A DNA stretch of 39,879 nucleotides from an uncultured Clostridia bacterium (GCA_947588635.1 CANPYN010000005.1:1-39879), one strand, 5' to 3'. Counted from the first letter of the stretch, positions 1 to 9,260 are shown. Notes: generated by a model from the sequence alone, not told the origin. Translations and numbers: made by a program.

Positions 1-102
1 TATTCCACACAAAATTTTTTCAAAATTTTGGCGGGCGAACAACGAGCGTGGGCTTTAAAATAAATTTAAATAGTCTGGTATCAAAAAAGCTCACTGTTGT
101 TC
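1..102 (+). repeat. Interspersed two-hairpin repeat family C, copy 1 (left-truncated by window)
   Basis: This is the right part of a repeat found again near 25.1, 28.7, 28.9, 33.8 and 36.4 kb. It has the AT-rich block with TTTTTTCAAAATTTT, the GGCGGGCGAACAAC segment, and the closing GTTGTTC that pairs with GAACAAC. In this copy the inner right arm reads AGCTCAC instead of AGCCCAC, which weakens the stem. It lies directly upstream of the rsmE promoter. Confidence 0.85.
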
Positions 103-112
103 TCATTTGAAA

Positions 113-141
113 TTTACTAATTTATTAAGTTATGTTATAAT
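113..141 (+). promoter_or_regulatory. Probable sigma-A promoter for the rsmE operon
   Basis: A TTTACT -35-like hexamer at 113-118 and a TATAAT -10 at 136-141 are separated by 17 bases. Transcription would begin near 148, which rules out the upstream ATG at 144 and supports the rsmE start at 162. Confidence 0.55.
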
Positions 142-161
142 ACATGAAAAGGGAGAGAGTT

Positions 162-926
162 ATGCCAAAGTTTTTTATAAAGAGTAATCAAATAAAAGAT
201 AATAAAGTTATAATAAAAGGTGAAGATGTAAATCATATAAAAAATGTATTAAGATTAGATGTAGATGATGATATACAGGTATGCAATTTAGATACATCTA
301 TAAACTATACATGCGGAATATCTAAAATAAATAATGAAGTAATAGAATGTAATATATTTAATCAAATAGAATCTAAAACTGAATCAAATTTACATATAAA
401 TGTATTTCAAGGTATTCCTAAGTCTGATAAAATGGAGTTAATAATACAAAAATGTGTAGAATTAGGAGTTACCGAACTTACACCTGTAGAAATGAAAAGA
501 TGTGTTGTAAAAATAGAAGGAAATTCAAAAACAAAAAAAATCATGAGATGGCAGAAAATATCAGAGGTAGCAGCAAAACAATGCGGAAGAGATATTATTC
601 CTAAAATAAATGATATAACAAATATTAAAAATATTTGTAATTTAGACTCTGAATATGATATAGTATTATTAGCATATGAAAATGAACAAGTTAATACATT
701 AAAAAGTGAATTATCAAAAATTAAGAATAAAAAAAGTAAAAATTTAAATATAGCTATTGTTATAGGACCAGAAGGCGGGCTAGATAAAGATGAGGTAGAG
801 TATTTAAGAAAAAACGGAGCAAAAGTTGTAACATTAGGAAAAAGAATTTTAAGGACAGAAACAGTAGCATTTGTTTTAACAAGTATAATAATGTATGAAC
901 TAGGGGATTTAGGAGGAATCAATTAA
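162..926 (+). CDS. rsmE: 16S rRNA (uracil1498-N3)-methyltransferase RsmE
   Basis: RsmE methylates N3 of U1498 in 16S rRNA using S-adenosylmethionine. The protein is about 254 residues, normal for the family. It carries the SPOUT-fold C-terminal signature VIGPEGGLDKDEVEYL followed by VTLGKRILRTETV, which form the knotted SAM site and dimer interface. The N-terminal PUA-like part begins MPKFFIKSNQIK. I chose ATG 162 over ATG 144 because GGGAGAGAG lies just upstream of 162, RsmE proteins usually begin MPRFF-like, and the -10 box sits at 136-141. It is the first gene of a tightly packed operon. Its stop overlaps the next start in TAATG at 924-928. Confidence 0.93.
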   Translation: MPKFFIKSNQIKDNKVIIKGEDVNHIKNVLRLDVDDDIQVCNLDTSINYTCGISKINNEVIECNIFNQIESKTESNLHINVFQGIPKSDKMELIIQKCVELGVTELTPVEMKRCVVKIEGNSKTKKIMRWQKISEVAAKQCGRDIIPKINDITNIKNICNLDSEYDIVLLAYENEQVNTLKSELSKIKNKKSKNLNIAIVIGPEGGLDKDEVEYLRKNGAKVVTLGKRILRTETVAFVLTSIIMYELGDLGGIN

Positions 927-1762
927 TGAAGAAAAGCACAATAGAAGAAATAGAAAAGGAAATAGATGAAAAAACTAAATTACCAATTGAGATAAAAGAT
1001 AAAATAAAAAAATATATATTTATTAATATTATAGTAGCTGTAGCAATAATAACTTATTTTATCTTTATAGTTTTAGGTAGTTTTGGATCAATAAAAAATG
1101 TTAGAGTAATAGATTTGAATATTTTTAGTATTTTATTTTTAACAATAGCAATAGTTTTATTTGAGATTTCATATAGAAAAAAAGATGGGATGTTGGCTAT
1201 ACATGGAATAGAATCTCTAGCAGTAGCTATTTTTACTTTATTCTTACCATATATTATATTTGAATTAGATGAAGCACAAAAAAAATATTATTTGATAGCT
1301 AGCATATATATTGCAAGTTATTATATTTTAAAATCAATATATATATCTACAAAAATAAAGAGTAAATATATGGATAGTATTAGCGATGTAAAGGAAATAG
1401 TAAAAAAAGAGAAACCGAAAAGAAAAGCGAAAAAAAATATTGAAGAAAATAAAGATATAGAAGATACAAATGATACTACAGTAAATGATAATAATAAGAA
1501 TAAAATAAAAGAACAAAAAGAGAATATAGATGTAAAAGAATCAACTTTAAATAAAAATATTAAAGAGGATAATACTACTCCTAAAAAAAGAGGTAGACCT
1601 AAAAAAGAAGTGTTAGAGAAAGAGAGTAAAGAAAAAAATTCTACATCAAAAAAGAGAGGAAGACCTAAAAAAATAGAGATTGATAATATAAAAAAATCGG
1701 AAGAAGGAGAGGTACAAAAGAAAAGGGGAAGACCAAAAAAGGTAGGTGTAAGTAATGATTAA
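926..1762 (+). CDS. Membrane protein with three C-terminal AT-hook-like motifs
   Basis: I do not recognise a named family. The 278-residue protein has a short charged N-terminus, then about four hydrophobic segments near residues 28-50, 63-85, 91-112 and 117-135. A long Lys/Glu/Asn-rich cytoplasmic-type tail follows from about residue 150. The tail carries three copies of KKRGRPKK (near residues 220, 243 and 266), the classical AT-hook core that binds the minor groove of AT-rich DNA. A membrane anchor joined to AT-hooks suggests a protein that tethers the AT-rich chromosome to the membrane, but that is inference. It is co-transcribed with rsmE (TAATG overlap) and overlaps yicC by 8 bases. Confidence 0.75.
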   Translation: MKKSTIEEIEKEIDEKTKLPIEIKDKIKKYIFINIIVAVAIITYFIFIVLGSFGSIKNVRVIDLNIFSILFLTIAIVLFEISYRKKDGMLAIHGIESLAVAIFTLFLPYIIFELDEAQKKYYLIASIYIASYYILKSIYISTKIKSKYMDSISDVKEIVKKEKPKRKAKKNIEENKDIEDTNDTTVNDNNKNKIKEQKENIDVKESTLNKNIKEDNTTPKKRGRPKKEVLEKESKEKNSTSKKRGRPKKIEIDNIKKSEEGEVQKKRGRPKKVGVSND

Positions 1763-2633
1763 AAGTATGACAGGATTTGGAAGAGCTATATATGAAAACG
1801 AAGGAAGAGAATATTTAATTGAAATAAAATCAGTTAATAATCGCTTTAGCGATATTAGTATAAAAATGCCAAGAAATCTAAATTATTTAGAAGATAAGAT
1901 AAAAAAAGAGATATTAAATTCAATATCTAGAGGAAAAGTTGATGTATATGTAACGTTTAATAATAATAGCGATTTAGGTAAAAATATTAAATTAAATACG
2001 GATATAGCTAAAAAATATATAAATGAATTAAGAAAATTATCAAAAGAAACAGAAATTATTGATAATATTAATATAATGGATATTTCTAAACTACCAGATG
2101 TATTAAATATAAGTTTGGAAGAGGATTCACAAGAAACCATAAAAAAAGAATTAATAATTGCATTAAATGAGGCAATAAAAAGTTTTATTGATATGAGAAA
2201 AAATGAAGGAAGCAAAATAAAACTAGATTTGGAAAGTAGAATAAAACTAGTTTCAGATAAAATTGAACAAATTTCTGATATTTCTACTGGACTTGTAGAA
2301 GAATATATAGTAAAATTAGAAACAAGAATTAAACAACTATTAAAAACTGATGTTGTAGATGAAGCAAGACTTGCACAGGAAGTTGTTATTTACTCTGATA
2401 AATGTTCTGTTGAAGAAGAAATAACAAGACTAAAAAGCCATGTATTCCAATTTTTGAATTTAGTAAACGAAGATATAGCAGTAGGAAAGAAGTTGGATTT
2501 TTTAGTGCAAGAAATGAATAGAGAAACAAATACTATTGGTTCGAAAGCTAATAAATTAGAAATAACTAATTTAGTTGTAGATATAAAAACAGAACTAGAA
2601 AATATAAGAGAACAAGTACAGAATATAGAATAA
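1755..2633 (+). CDS. yicC: YicC-family endoribonuclease/stress protein
   Basis: The 292-residue product begins MIKSMTGFGRA, the hallmark YicC N-terminus. It ends with the conserved DUF1732 C-terminus containing KKLDFLVQEMNRETNTIGSK. YicC proteins are hexameric RNA-binding ribonucleases linked in other bacteria to stationary-phase survival and sRNA decay. The ATG at 1755 overlaps the end of the AT-hook gene by 8 bases, so translation is probably coupled. yicC followed by remA, rpoZ and gmk is the usual order in Firmicutes, and here it is intact. Confidence 0.93.
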   Translation: MIKSMTGFGRAIYENEGREYLIEIKSVNNRFSDISIKMPRNLNYLEDKIKKEILNSISRGKVDVYVTFNNNSDLGKNIKLNTDIAKKYINELRKLSKETEIIDNINIMDISKLPDVLNISLEEDSQETIKKELIIALNEAIKSFIDMRKNEGSKIKLDLESRIKLVSDKIEQISDISTGLVEEYIVKLETRIKQLLKTDVVDEARLAQEVVIYSDKCSVEEEITRLKSHVFQFLNLVNEDIAVGKKLDFLVQEMNRETNTIGSKANKLEITNLVVDIKTELENIREQVQNIE

Positions 2634-2703
2634 ATTAATAAGAACTAAAATACTAACATTAGTAATTTACAGTAAGGACATACATTAAATAAAGGAGGAG
2701 TTT

Positions 2704-2964
2704 ATGCAATTAATAAATATAGGATTTGGAAATATTGTTTCTGCAAACAGAGTTATAACAATAGTAAGTCCAGAATCAGCACCAATAAAAAGATTGGTAC
2801 AAGAAGCGAAGGATTCTAAAATGGCAGTTGACGCAACTTGTGGTAGAAGAACTAGAGCAGTTATAATAATGGATTCGGGACATGTAATACTTTCAGCTGT
2901 ACAACCGGAAACAGTTGCAGCTAGATTAGATAAGGATTCAAGTAAAGAAGAGACAGAAGAATAA
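2704..2964 (+). CDS. remA: Extracellular matrix regulator RemA (DUF370)
   Basis: This 86-residue protein begins [16 protein letters not shown] and contains the conserved block [13 protein letters not shown] and the [17 protein letters not shown] stretch of RemA. In Bacillus subtilis, RemA is a DNA-binding activator of biofilm matrix operons and osmoprotection genes that assembles into ring-like oligomers. The basic GRRTR segment is the expected DNA-contacting region. It follows a strong GGAGGAG ribosome site at about 2694-2700 and sits between yicC and rpoZ, its standard neighbourhood. The acidic Glu-rich C-terminus (KEETEE) is variable in the family. Confidence 0.93.
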   Translation: MQLINIGFGNIVSANRVITIVSPESAPIKRLVQEAKDSKMAVDATCGRRTRAVIIMDSGHVILSAVQPETVAARLDKDSSKEETEE

Positions 2965-2994
2965 TTTATATAAAATAAAAAGGAGTTGAAAAAT

Positions 2995-3183
2995 ATGATT
3001 ATAAAACCTACTGTTACAGATTTACTAGAAATATTTGATAACAGATTTGAATTAGTAATTGTTACTTCAAAAAGAGCAAGACAAATAGCCGCAGGGAGTA
3101 CTACACTAACAAAGGTAAATGAAAAATCACCTGTTACACTTGCTGCAAATGAAATTGCAGAAGGAAAGGTGGTAAAATGTTAG
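2995..3183 (+). CDS. rpoZ: RNA polymerase omega subunit
   Basis: The 62-residue omega subunit stabilises beta-prime during RNA polymerase assembly. It is recognised by a short N-terminus leading to DLLEIFDNRFELVIVTSKRARQIA and the following VTLAANEIAEGKV, which match the family helix and tail. I chose ATG 2995 over TTG 2986 because AGGAG at 2981-2985 is correctly spaced from 2995 and too close to 2986. The gene overlaps gmk by 7 bases. This Firmicute arrangement (omega next to guanylate kinase) also supports the call. Confidence 0.9.
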   Translation: MIIKPTVTDLLEIFDNRFELVIVTSKRARQIAAGSTTLTKVNEKSPVTLAANEIAEGKVVKC

Positions 3184-3740
3184 TACTATTATCTGGAGTA
3201 TCGGGAGCAGGAAAAGACACAATAAAAAAAGAATTATTAAAAAGAATGGATAATGTAGTAACAATGCCTTCATATACAGATAGATTACCTAGACCTGGAG
3301 AGACAAATGGTGGTGTATATAATTTTGTAACTACTGAGGAATTTGAACAGAAGATTAAAGAAGGTGAATTTTACGAATATTCAGTTCACCATGAACATTA
3401 TTATGGAACTTCGAAAAAAGTACTAAATGAAAAGATACAAGAAGGAAAGATTATTGTAAAAGATATAGAAGTTAATGGTACGGAAAATTTACTTAAACTA
3501 TTAAAAGATGATTTAAAAATAGTAACTATTTTTTTAAGAGTTCCAAAAGATGAATTAAGAAGAAGATTGGAACATAGAATAGAAAAGGCAAGCATTAAAG
3601 AGATAGAATTGAGACTGAATAGATTTGATTATGAAGAATCTAAAATAGGACTATACGATTATGTTATAAAAAATGATGATTTAGAAAAAACTGTACAAAT
3701 AATAATGACTATAATTAAAGGTGAGTACAATTTAAAATAA
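3177..3740 (+). CDS. gmk: Guanylate kinase
   Basis: Guanylate kinase phosphorylates GMP to GDP with ATP. The 187-residue protein has the P-loop GVSGAGKDT at residues 7-15, the GMP-binding segment with SYTDRLPRPGE near 32-42, and the FYEYSVHHEHYYGTSK stretch near 75-90. Its C-terminal part contains RLEHRIEKAS...EIELRLNRFDYE, the family lid and arginine region. Asp replaces the usual Gly/Ser after the P-loop lysine, a mild variant. It overlaps rpoZ by 7 bases and is followed by a probable terminator at 3787-3819. Confidence 0.88.
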   Translation: MLVLLSGVSGAGKDTIKKELLKRMDNVVTMPSYTDRLPRPGETNGGVYNFVTTEEFEQKIKEGEFYEYSVHHEHYYGTSKKVLNEKIQEGKIIVKDIEVNGTENLLKLLKDDLKIVTIFLRVPKDELRRRLEHRIEKASIKEIELRLNRFDYEESKIGLYDYVIKNDDLEKTVQIIMTIIKGEYNLK

Positions 3741-3786
3741 TTCCAAAAAATGTAAAATTAATATTGACAAATAAATAGTAAAGTGA

Positions 3787-3819
3787 TAGACTAAGTTCAT
3801 AAACTTAGTCTACTTTTTT
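3787..3819 (+). terminator. Intrinsic terminator after gmk
   Basis: TAGACTAAGTT at 3787-3797 pairs perfectly with AACTTAGTCTA at 3802-3812 and is followed by CTTTTTTG. A TTGACA at 3764-3769 with TAGACT at 3787-3792 (17-base spacing) could also act as a promoter overlapping this hairpin, so promoter and terminator assignments compete here. Confidence 0.75.
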
Positions 3820-3849
3820 GACAAACTTTTTATTGAAAGGAGGTAAAAT

Positions 3850-4245
3850 ATGTTAGGAAAATTTAAAAGATTAGTGGTAGAAAACTTTAATATTATGAAT
3901 AAGGAATTTGAATATATGCACAAAAAATTTGATAACATCGATGAACGTTTTGATAAAGTTGAAAAAAAACTAGATGAACATACAAAAACTTTAGATGAAC
4001 ATACGAATATTTTGAATGAACATACAAAAACTCTAAATGAACATTCTGAAAAAATCGAAAGTTTGCATGAATCTGTTGCTTTACTTGAACATAAGGTTAT
4101 GTCAGAATTTCCAGCATTATTCGAAGCTTTTGAACTACATCAAGAAATGCATAGAGACTACGATGAAAAGAATTCATATTTAAGTTTGAAAGTGGAAGAA
4201 GATTCAAATAGAATATCAGTTTTAGAAAGTCAAATGAATTCATAA
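3850..4245 (+). CDS. Coiled-coil protein with heptad EHT repeats
   Basis: I do not recognise a functional family. The 131-residue protein is hydrophilic and mostly helical. From residue 35 to about 70 it has consecutive seven-residue repeats of the type LDEHTKT / LDEHTNI / LNEHTKT / LNEHSEK, then continuing heptads (ESLHESVALLEHKV). This predicts a long parallel coiled coil. Similar small heptad-repeat proteins are common in Clostridia, with no established role known to me. It has its own AAAGGAGG ribosome site and is bounded by hairpins on both sides, so it is likely monocistronic. Confidence 0.75.
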   Translation: MLGKFKRLVVENFNIMNKEFEYMHKKFDNIDERFDKVEKKLDEHTKTLDEHTNILNEHTKTLNEHSEKIESLHESVALLEHKVMSEFPALFEAFELHQEMHRDYDEKNSYLSLKVEEDSNRISVLESQMNS

Positions 4246-4288
4246 AAAATAATTAGATCTTAAATAAAAATTCTTTTAAATTCAAATA

Positions 4289-4346
4289 AATAAAGGGGTT
4301 TAAATATATTATTGAAAATTACAATACTATATTTAAGCCCCTTTAT
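4289..4346. terminator. Long inverted repeat after the coiled-coil gene, possible terminator
   Basis: AATAAAGGGGTTTAAATATA (from 4289) pairs with TATATTTAAGCCCCTTTATT (ending near 4346) with one mismatch. The downstream T-run is weak, so this could be a weak terminator or an mRNA-protecting stem. Confidence 0.5.
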
Positions 4347-4411
4347 TAAAATAAAATTAACCCATTGTTAATAGCTAATATTTTTGATATACTTATATAC
4401 AAGGTGAAAAA

Positions 4412-6635
4412 ATGATAGCAGAGGTAATAATAAATACAATAGCAAAAGAATTAAATAAAACATATGATTATATAATTCCAGATTCTATGTTAAAAGATAT
4501 AAGAGTTGGATCTAGGATTTTTGTACCATTTGGAACAAACAAAAAAGAAGAAGGATTTGTTGTAGGATTAAAGCAAAATTCAGAATATGCTAATAAAGAG
4601 ATTATAAAATTTGAAGATAATATTTTAACAGAAGAAAATATAAAGTTATCAAAAATTATGTCTAGACGATACTTTTGCAATATATCAGATTGTATAAGGT
4701 TAATGTTACCACCAGGTAATACTACAAAAAAAATTCAAAACAGAGTTAAAGATAAAACAGCAAAATTTGTTTATTTAAAGAAAAGTATAGAAGAAATAGA
4801 ATTTTATATAGAAGAAGGAATAATTAAATCAGAAAAACAAAAAAGGATACTTTTATTTTTATTTGAAAATGAGGGAATAAATATTTTAGATTTGGAATTA
4901 TTAACAGATACAACAAGAAGTATAACTAAAACATTGGAAAAAAATGGATACATTGAGATAGTAGAAAAGAAGATAGATAGGAATCCTTTTCAACATAAAA
5001 ACATAAAGAAGGATAAAGCATTTAAACTAACTAAAGAACAACAAGCTGCGTATGACAAGATTAGTAACAGTAAATATAAAGAATTTTTAATATATGGTGT
5101 TACAGGTTCACGGAAAAACAGAAATATATTTACAGTTGATAGAAAATGTAATAAAACAATCTAAAACAGCAATTGTTTTAGTTCCAGAAATATCACTAAC
5201 TCCACAGATGGTAGATAGATTCCTAGCAAGATTTGGGGATTGTATTGCAGTACTCCATAGTAAACTTTCGGTTGGAGAAAGATATGATGAGTGGAAAAAA
5301 ATAAAAGAGAATAAAGCAAAAATTGTAATTGGTGCAAGATCGGCAATATTTGCCCCAATTAAAAATTTAGGAATAATAATAATTGATGAAGAACATGATT
5401 TATCATATAAATCAGAAATGGCACCTAGATTTAACGCAAAAGAAATTGCAAGTTATATGGCAAAACAAAGTAATATTCCATTAGTTTTAGGGAGTGCTAC
5501 ACCAAGTATTAATACATTTACAAAAGCAAAAACTGGTAAATTAGAGTTAATAACGCTTACAAAAAGAGCGAATAAATCTTCTCTTCCTAATGTGGATATA
5601 GTAGACTTAAGGCAAGAACTTGCAAATGGAAATAGGTCAATGATAAGCAATAAATTATATGAAGAAATAGAAAAAAATCTTCAAAATAAAGAACAAACTA
5701 TATTGTTTTTAAATAGGAGAGGATTTTCAACATTTGTAATGTGTAGAGACTGTGGTTATACTGTTAAGTGTAAAAGATGTAATATAAGTTTAACATATCA
5801 TGAATATTCTAATACTTTAAAATGTCATTATTGTGGATATGAAACTAAAAATCTCCAAATTTGTCCTAGTTGCGGAAGTAAAAATATAAAATATTTTGGA
5901 ACAGGAACAGAAAAACTGCAAAGTGAAATACAAAAATTATTTCCAAATGCAAGTACAATAAGAATGGATATAGATACAGTAAATAAAAAAAATTCACATG
6001 AAGTAATATTAAATAAGTTCAAAAATGAAAATATTGATATTTTAATAGGTACACAGATGGTAGTAAAAGGACATCATTTTCCTAATGTTACATTAGTAGG
6101 AGTAATAGCTGCGGATAACAGTTTAAATATAGAAGATTATAGAGCAAATGAGAGAACCTTTGATATACTTACACAGGTAGAAGGGAGAGCAGGAAGGGAA
6201 AAAGAAGGACGAGTAGTTGTACAAACATATAATCCAGAAAATTTTGTAATAGAGTGTGCAAAAAAACAAGATTATGATATTTTTTATAATACAGAAATAG
6301 AACTTAGAAAACAATTGAAATATCCACCATTTTGCGATATAATAATGTTTGGAATAAGTTCTAGCAGCAAGGAAGAAGTAGAATTGGCAGCAAAAAAATT
6401 GTATAATATTTTAAATCAAAATTGTAAAAAGTATAATATAAAATTAGATATATATAGACCAGTAATATCTCCAATAAGTAAAATAAAGAACAAGTATAGA
6501 TGGAGGATAATTGCAAAATGCAATTTAAATAATACGATTGTAAATTTGGTAAATAATACATTAGAAGAGTATTATAAACTAAGGTTTAAAAATACAAGAG
6601 TAGTAGCAGATGTTAATCCAAATAATATGAATTAA
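4412..6635 (+). CDS. priA: Primosomal helicase PriA, read through one CGGA recoding site
   Basis: PriA is the 3'-5' helicase that reloads the replisome at stalled forks. In the zero frame the gene stops at 5164. Dropping the C at 5111 joins it to a frame open to 6635, giving about 740 residues, normal for PriA. The break falls inside the Walker A motif: GVTGS | GKTEIY. Other motifs are intact: IIDEEHDLSYK (DEEH box), three paired-cysteine zinc-binding segments (CRDCGYTVKCKRC, CHYCGY, CPSCGS), GTQMVVKGHHFP and EGRAGR. The N-terminal 3'-DNA-binding domain starts MIAEVIINTIAKELNKTYDY. All motifs are preserved on both sides, so this is a functional recoded gene rather than a decayed one. It lies upstream of def and fmt, as in many Firmicutes. 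Confidence 0.92.
5111..5114 (+). other. CGGA recoding (+1) site in priA
   Basis: The zero frame reads GGT TCA CGG AAA; skipping the C gives GGT TCA GGA AAA ACA, restoring the P-loop glycine and lysine. Without the shift, translation ends at 5162-5164, 16 codons later. The preceding codon is TCA. Confidence 0.92.
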
Positions 6636-6764
6636 ATAAAGGGACTGTCCTAAATTTTAATATAAAAATTCTAGGTAATGTTACTATCATATAATGAAGA
6701 ATTAAAATTGAAAACTTAATAGTACAAAATTTGCAAAACAAATTTTGAAGGGGGAAAAGAAAAT

Positions 6765-7256
6765 ATGGCAATTAGAATAATAAGAGAAGAAGGAGACGAG
6801 ATATTAAAAAAGAAATCAAGAGAAGTAGAAAAAATCGACGAAAAAGTACAAGAATTAATACAAGATATGCTAGAAACAATGCATAAATTAAATGGAGTAG
6901 GTCTTGCTGCAGTTCAAGTGGGTGTCTTAAAGAGAATAGTAGTTATAGATATATATGAAGAAGGAGTAGAACCATATATATTAATAAATCCAGAAATAAT
7001 AAAAACAAAAGGAGAACAAACAGTTGAAGAAGGATGCCTTAGTTTTCCAAATAAATTTGCAAAAATTGTAAGACCAAAAGAAGTTGAAGTAACAGCTTTA
7101 AACGAAAAAGGAGAAAAAATAAAAATTAAAGCGAAGGATTTACTTGCACAAGCAATATGCCATGAAGTAGATCATTTAAATGGGGAAGTATTTATTGATA
7201 AAATAATACCAGGAACACTTGAAATAGTAACTCCAGATGATACAAACAAAAAATGA
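6765..7256 (+). CDS. def: Peptide deformylase
   Basis: Peptide deformylase removes the N-formyl group from nascent proteins and is a metal-dependent hydrolase. The 163-residue protein shows all three family motifs in order: GVGLAAVQVG near residues 45-54, EGCLSFP near 89-95 (metal Cys), and QAICHEVDHLNG near 126-137 (HExDH, two metal His and the catalytic Glu). The start ATG 6765 has GAAGGGGGAAAAG upstream. fmt follows about 50 bases later, and together they form the usual formylation/deformylation pair. Confidence 0.95.
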   Translation: MAIRIIREEGDEILKKKSREVEKIDEKVQELIQDMLETMHKLNGVGLAAVQVGVLKRIVVIDIYEEGVEPYILINPEIIKTKGEQTVEEGCLSFPNKFAKIVRPKEVEVTALNEKGEKIKIKAKDLLAQAICHEVDHLNGEVFIDKIIPGTLEIVTPDDTNKK

Positions 7257-7306
7257 AGAAAATGAAAAATGCAAACAACAATTTATAGAAGAAAGGAGGA
7301 AACAAT

Positions 7307-8290
7307 TTGAAAATTATATTCATGGGAACTCCAGATTTTGCTAGAGATTCTTTGGAAGCGATATATCAGAAAGGACATGAAATTTTATCAGTTATAACAG
7401 TTCCAGATAGACCAAAAGGAAGAGGAATGAAACTTATATATAGTGAGGTTAAAGAATATGCTCTTTCAAAGGAAATGGAAATTCTTCAACCAGATAGATT
7501 AAGAGGAAATCTTGAAATTATAGAAAAAATAAGAGAAATGAATCCAGATGTCATATGTGTTGTAGCATATGGAAGAATACTTCCAAAAGAAATACTAGAT
7601 ATTCCAAAATATGGTTGTATAAATGTTCATCCATCATTACTTCCTAAATATAGAGGATCAGCACCAATACAATGGGCAATCCTTAATGGAGATAAAAAAA
7701 CAGGTGTAACAACAATGTATTTAGATGAAGAAATGGATGCAGGAGATATAATTTTAAAAGAAGAAGTTGAAATAGATGAAAATGAGACTTCGGGGGAACT
7801 ATGGGATAGATTATCAAAAATAGGGGCACGTCTTTTAGTAAGAACTTTAGAGCAAATTGAAAATGGAACAGCACATCGAGAAGAACAAGGAGATAAATTT
7901 AGTATTGCACCAATGATTAATAAGGAAATGGCTAAAATAGATTGGAAGAATAAAACAGCAAAAGAAATTAAAAATTTAGTAAGAGGATTAAATCCAATAA
8001 TGGGTGCATATAGCACATTGAATGGAAGAAAAATAAAATTTTGGAGAGTAGATGTAATATCGACAGAAAAGTTTATAGAGAAATATAAAGAATTTAAGGG
8101 ATATGAATATAGATTTTCTAACATAGAACCAGGAACGATTTTATATGTAGATAAAAAAGAAGGAATATATATAATGACAAAAAAAGATATATTACTTGTG
8201 CTAGAAATGCAAGGAGAAAATGCTAAAAAAATGTTAGCTCCTGATTTTTTAAGAGGAAATAAGATAGAAGTAGTGGATAAATTTGAATAA
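7307..8290 (+). CDS. fmt: Methionyl-tRNA formyltransferase
   Basis: Fmt formylates initiator Met-tRNA with 10-formyl-THF. The 327-residue protein begins MKIIFMGTPDFA and contains the catalytic and folate-binding segment INVHPSLLPKYRGSAPIQWAI near residues 106-126. A C-terminal OB-like domain follows from about residue 205. The start is TTG at 7307, preceded by GAAAGGAGGAAACAA, a strong ribosome site; the internal ATG would remove the Rossmann start. It shares the operon with def. folD, which makes the formyl donor precursor, lies 4 kb downstream. Confidence 0.95.
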   Translation: MKIIFMGTPDFARDSLEAIYQKGHEILSVITVPDRPKGRGMKLIYSEVKEYALSKEMEILQPDRLRGNLEIIEKIREMNPDVICVVAYGRILPKEILDIPKYGCINVHPSLLPKYRGSAPIQWAILNGDKKTGVTTMYLDEEMDAGDIILKEEVEIDENETSGELWDRLSKIGARLLVRTLEQIENGTAHREEQGDKFSIAPMINKEMAKIDWKNKTAKEIKNLVRGLNPIMGAYSTLNGRKIKFWRVDVISTEKFIEKYKEFKGYEYRFSNIEPGTILYVDKKEGIYIMTKKDILLVLEMQGENAKKMLAPDFLRGNKIEVVDKFE

Positions 8291-8323
8291 GAAGATGAAT
8301 TTTTATTATTGTATCGGGAAAAA

Positions 8324-9125
8324 TTAAATTTTATCTCGACTATTTTGCAAATTAGAAACCATAAGTCCAACTATAAAAGATATTGTAAATAATACTATTG
8401 AAATAAATCCATGTATATCAAATGTAAATCCTGGATATATAATAAATATTGAGCCAAGTATAAAACCAATAATACCAAAATATGTATATGATTTTACAAA
8501 TTTAAATAAAAAGTTAATTAAGAATAGAAATATAATTCCACCAATTACAAGACCAATTCCAATAGGAATAAGGATTGATAAATTTAAGGTTGAAATAGCA
8601 GATAAGTATATTTGATATAAACCAAGCATCATAAGTATTACAGTTTTACTTACTCCTGGAATAACAATACCGGCAGACATCAAAACTCCTGCAAGTATTA
8701 AATATGAATTAGAATTTATATATGAGTTAATATTTAATGAATTTTCTAATGCAATAAGATATATACTAAAAGAAAGAGTGATAAGTAAGCACAATATGTG
8801 TGATAATGTCACTCTTTTTATATTTGATTGTTTTATTACAAGATTTAAGCTTCCTAAAATTAATCCGATAAAAGAAAAAGAAGCTTCCATAAAAAATTTA
8901 TCAAAGAATATTTTTAATAAATTTCCAAATACAAAAATACCAATGAATGTACCAATTGCAATTGGAAAGATAAATTTTAAATTATTTTTTATATCTTTAA
9001 AAAAATGCAAAATACAATTAATAATTTTTTCATACAAACCAAAACAACATAAAAAGACTCCGGCTACTAATTCCAGGAAGTATTGCACCCGCACCAATTA
9101 AAATACCCGCAAAGAAATTAGACAT
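8324..9125 (-). CDS. DUF368 family membrane protein, read through one CGGA recoding site
   Basis: DUF368 proteins are polytopic membrane proteins; related proteins have been linked to undecaprenyl-phosphate translocation. The true N-terminus begins at ATG 9125 with GGAGGTTTT upstream: MSNFFAGILIGAGAILPG, then ISS. At 9062-9059 an in-frame CGG-A interrupts; skipping the C gives ISSGVFLCCFGLYEK, the conserved DUF368 N-terminal motif with its glycine. The full product is about 266 residues with several hydrophobic helices and the second internal repeat ILAGVLMSAGIVIPGVSKT. Without the shift only about 30 residues would be made. It is transcribed convergently to fmt, with only 33 bases between the stops. 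Confidence 0.87.
9059..9062 (-). other. CGGA recoding (+1) site in the DUF368 gene
   Basis: On the minus strand the zero frame from ATG 9125 reads AGT AGC CGG AGT (CGG is codon 22), then stops within ten codons. Dropping C 9062 gives AGC GGA GTC TTT, entering a frame open to 8324. The preceding codon is AGC. Confidence 0.88.
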
Positions 9126-9150
9126 AAAACCTCCAATATAAAAAATAGTA

Positions 9151-9260
9151 AATTGTAATTTGTTTTTGAGAGGTGAGAGGTGAGAAGTGTGATTTCAGGT
9201 CTAGTCTTCGTAGACTTTCCCTAATTTCTCATTTCTCACTTCTCACGTCCCACTTCTCAA
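9151..9260. repeat. GAGAAGTGAGA-type palindromic repeat A, copy 1
   Basis: A block containing TTGAGAGGTGAGAGGTGAGAA, GGTCTAGTCTTCGTAGACTTT and TTTCTCACTTCTCAC occupies the gap between DUF368 and splB. Its left and right ends are themselves roughly complementary. The reverse complement of the whole block recurs at 33264-33373. Confidence 0.85.

Noticed and set aside
3764..3792. Promoter TTGACA-17-TAGACT ahead of the coiled-coil gene
   Set aside because: The -10 overlaps the left arm of a strong terminator stem, so the transcript would start inside the hairpin; kept only as a remark under the terminator.
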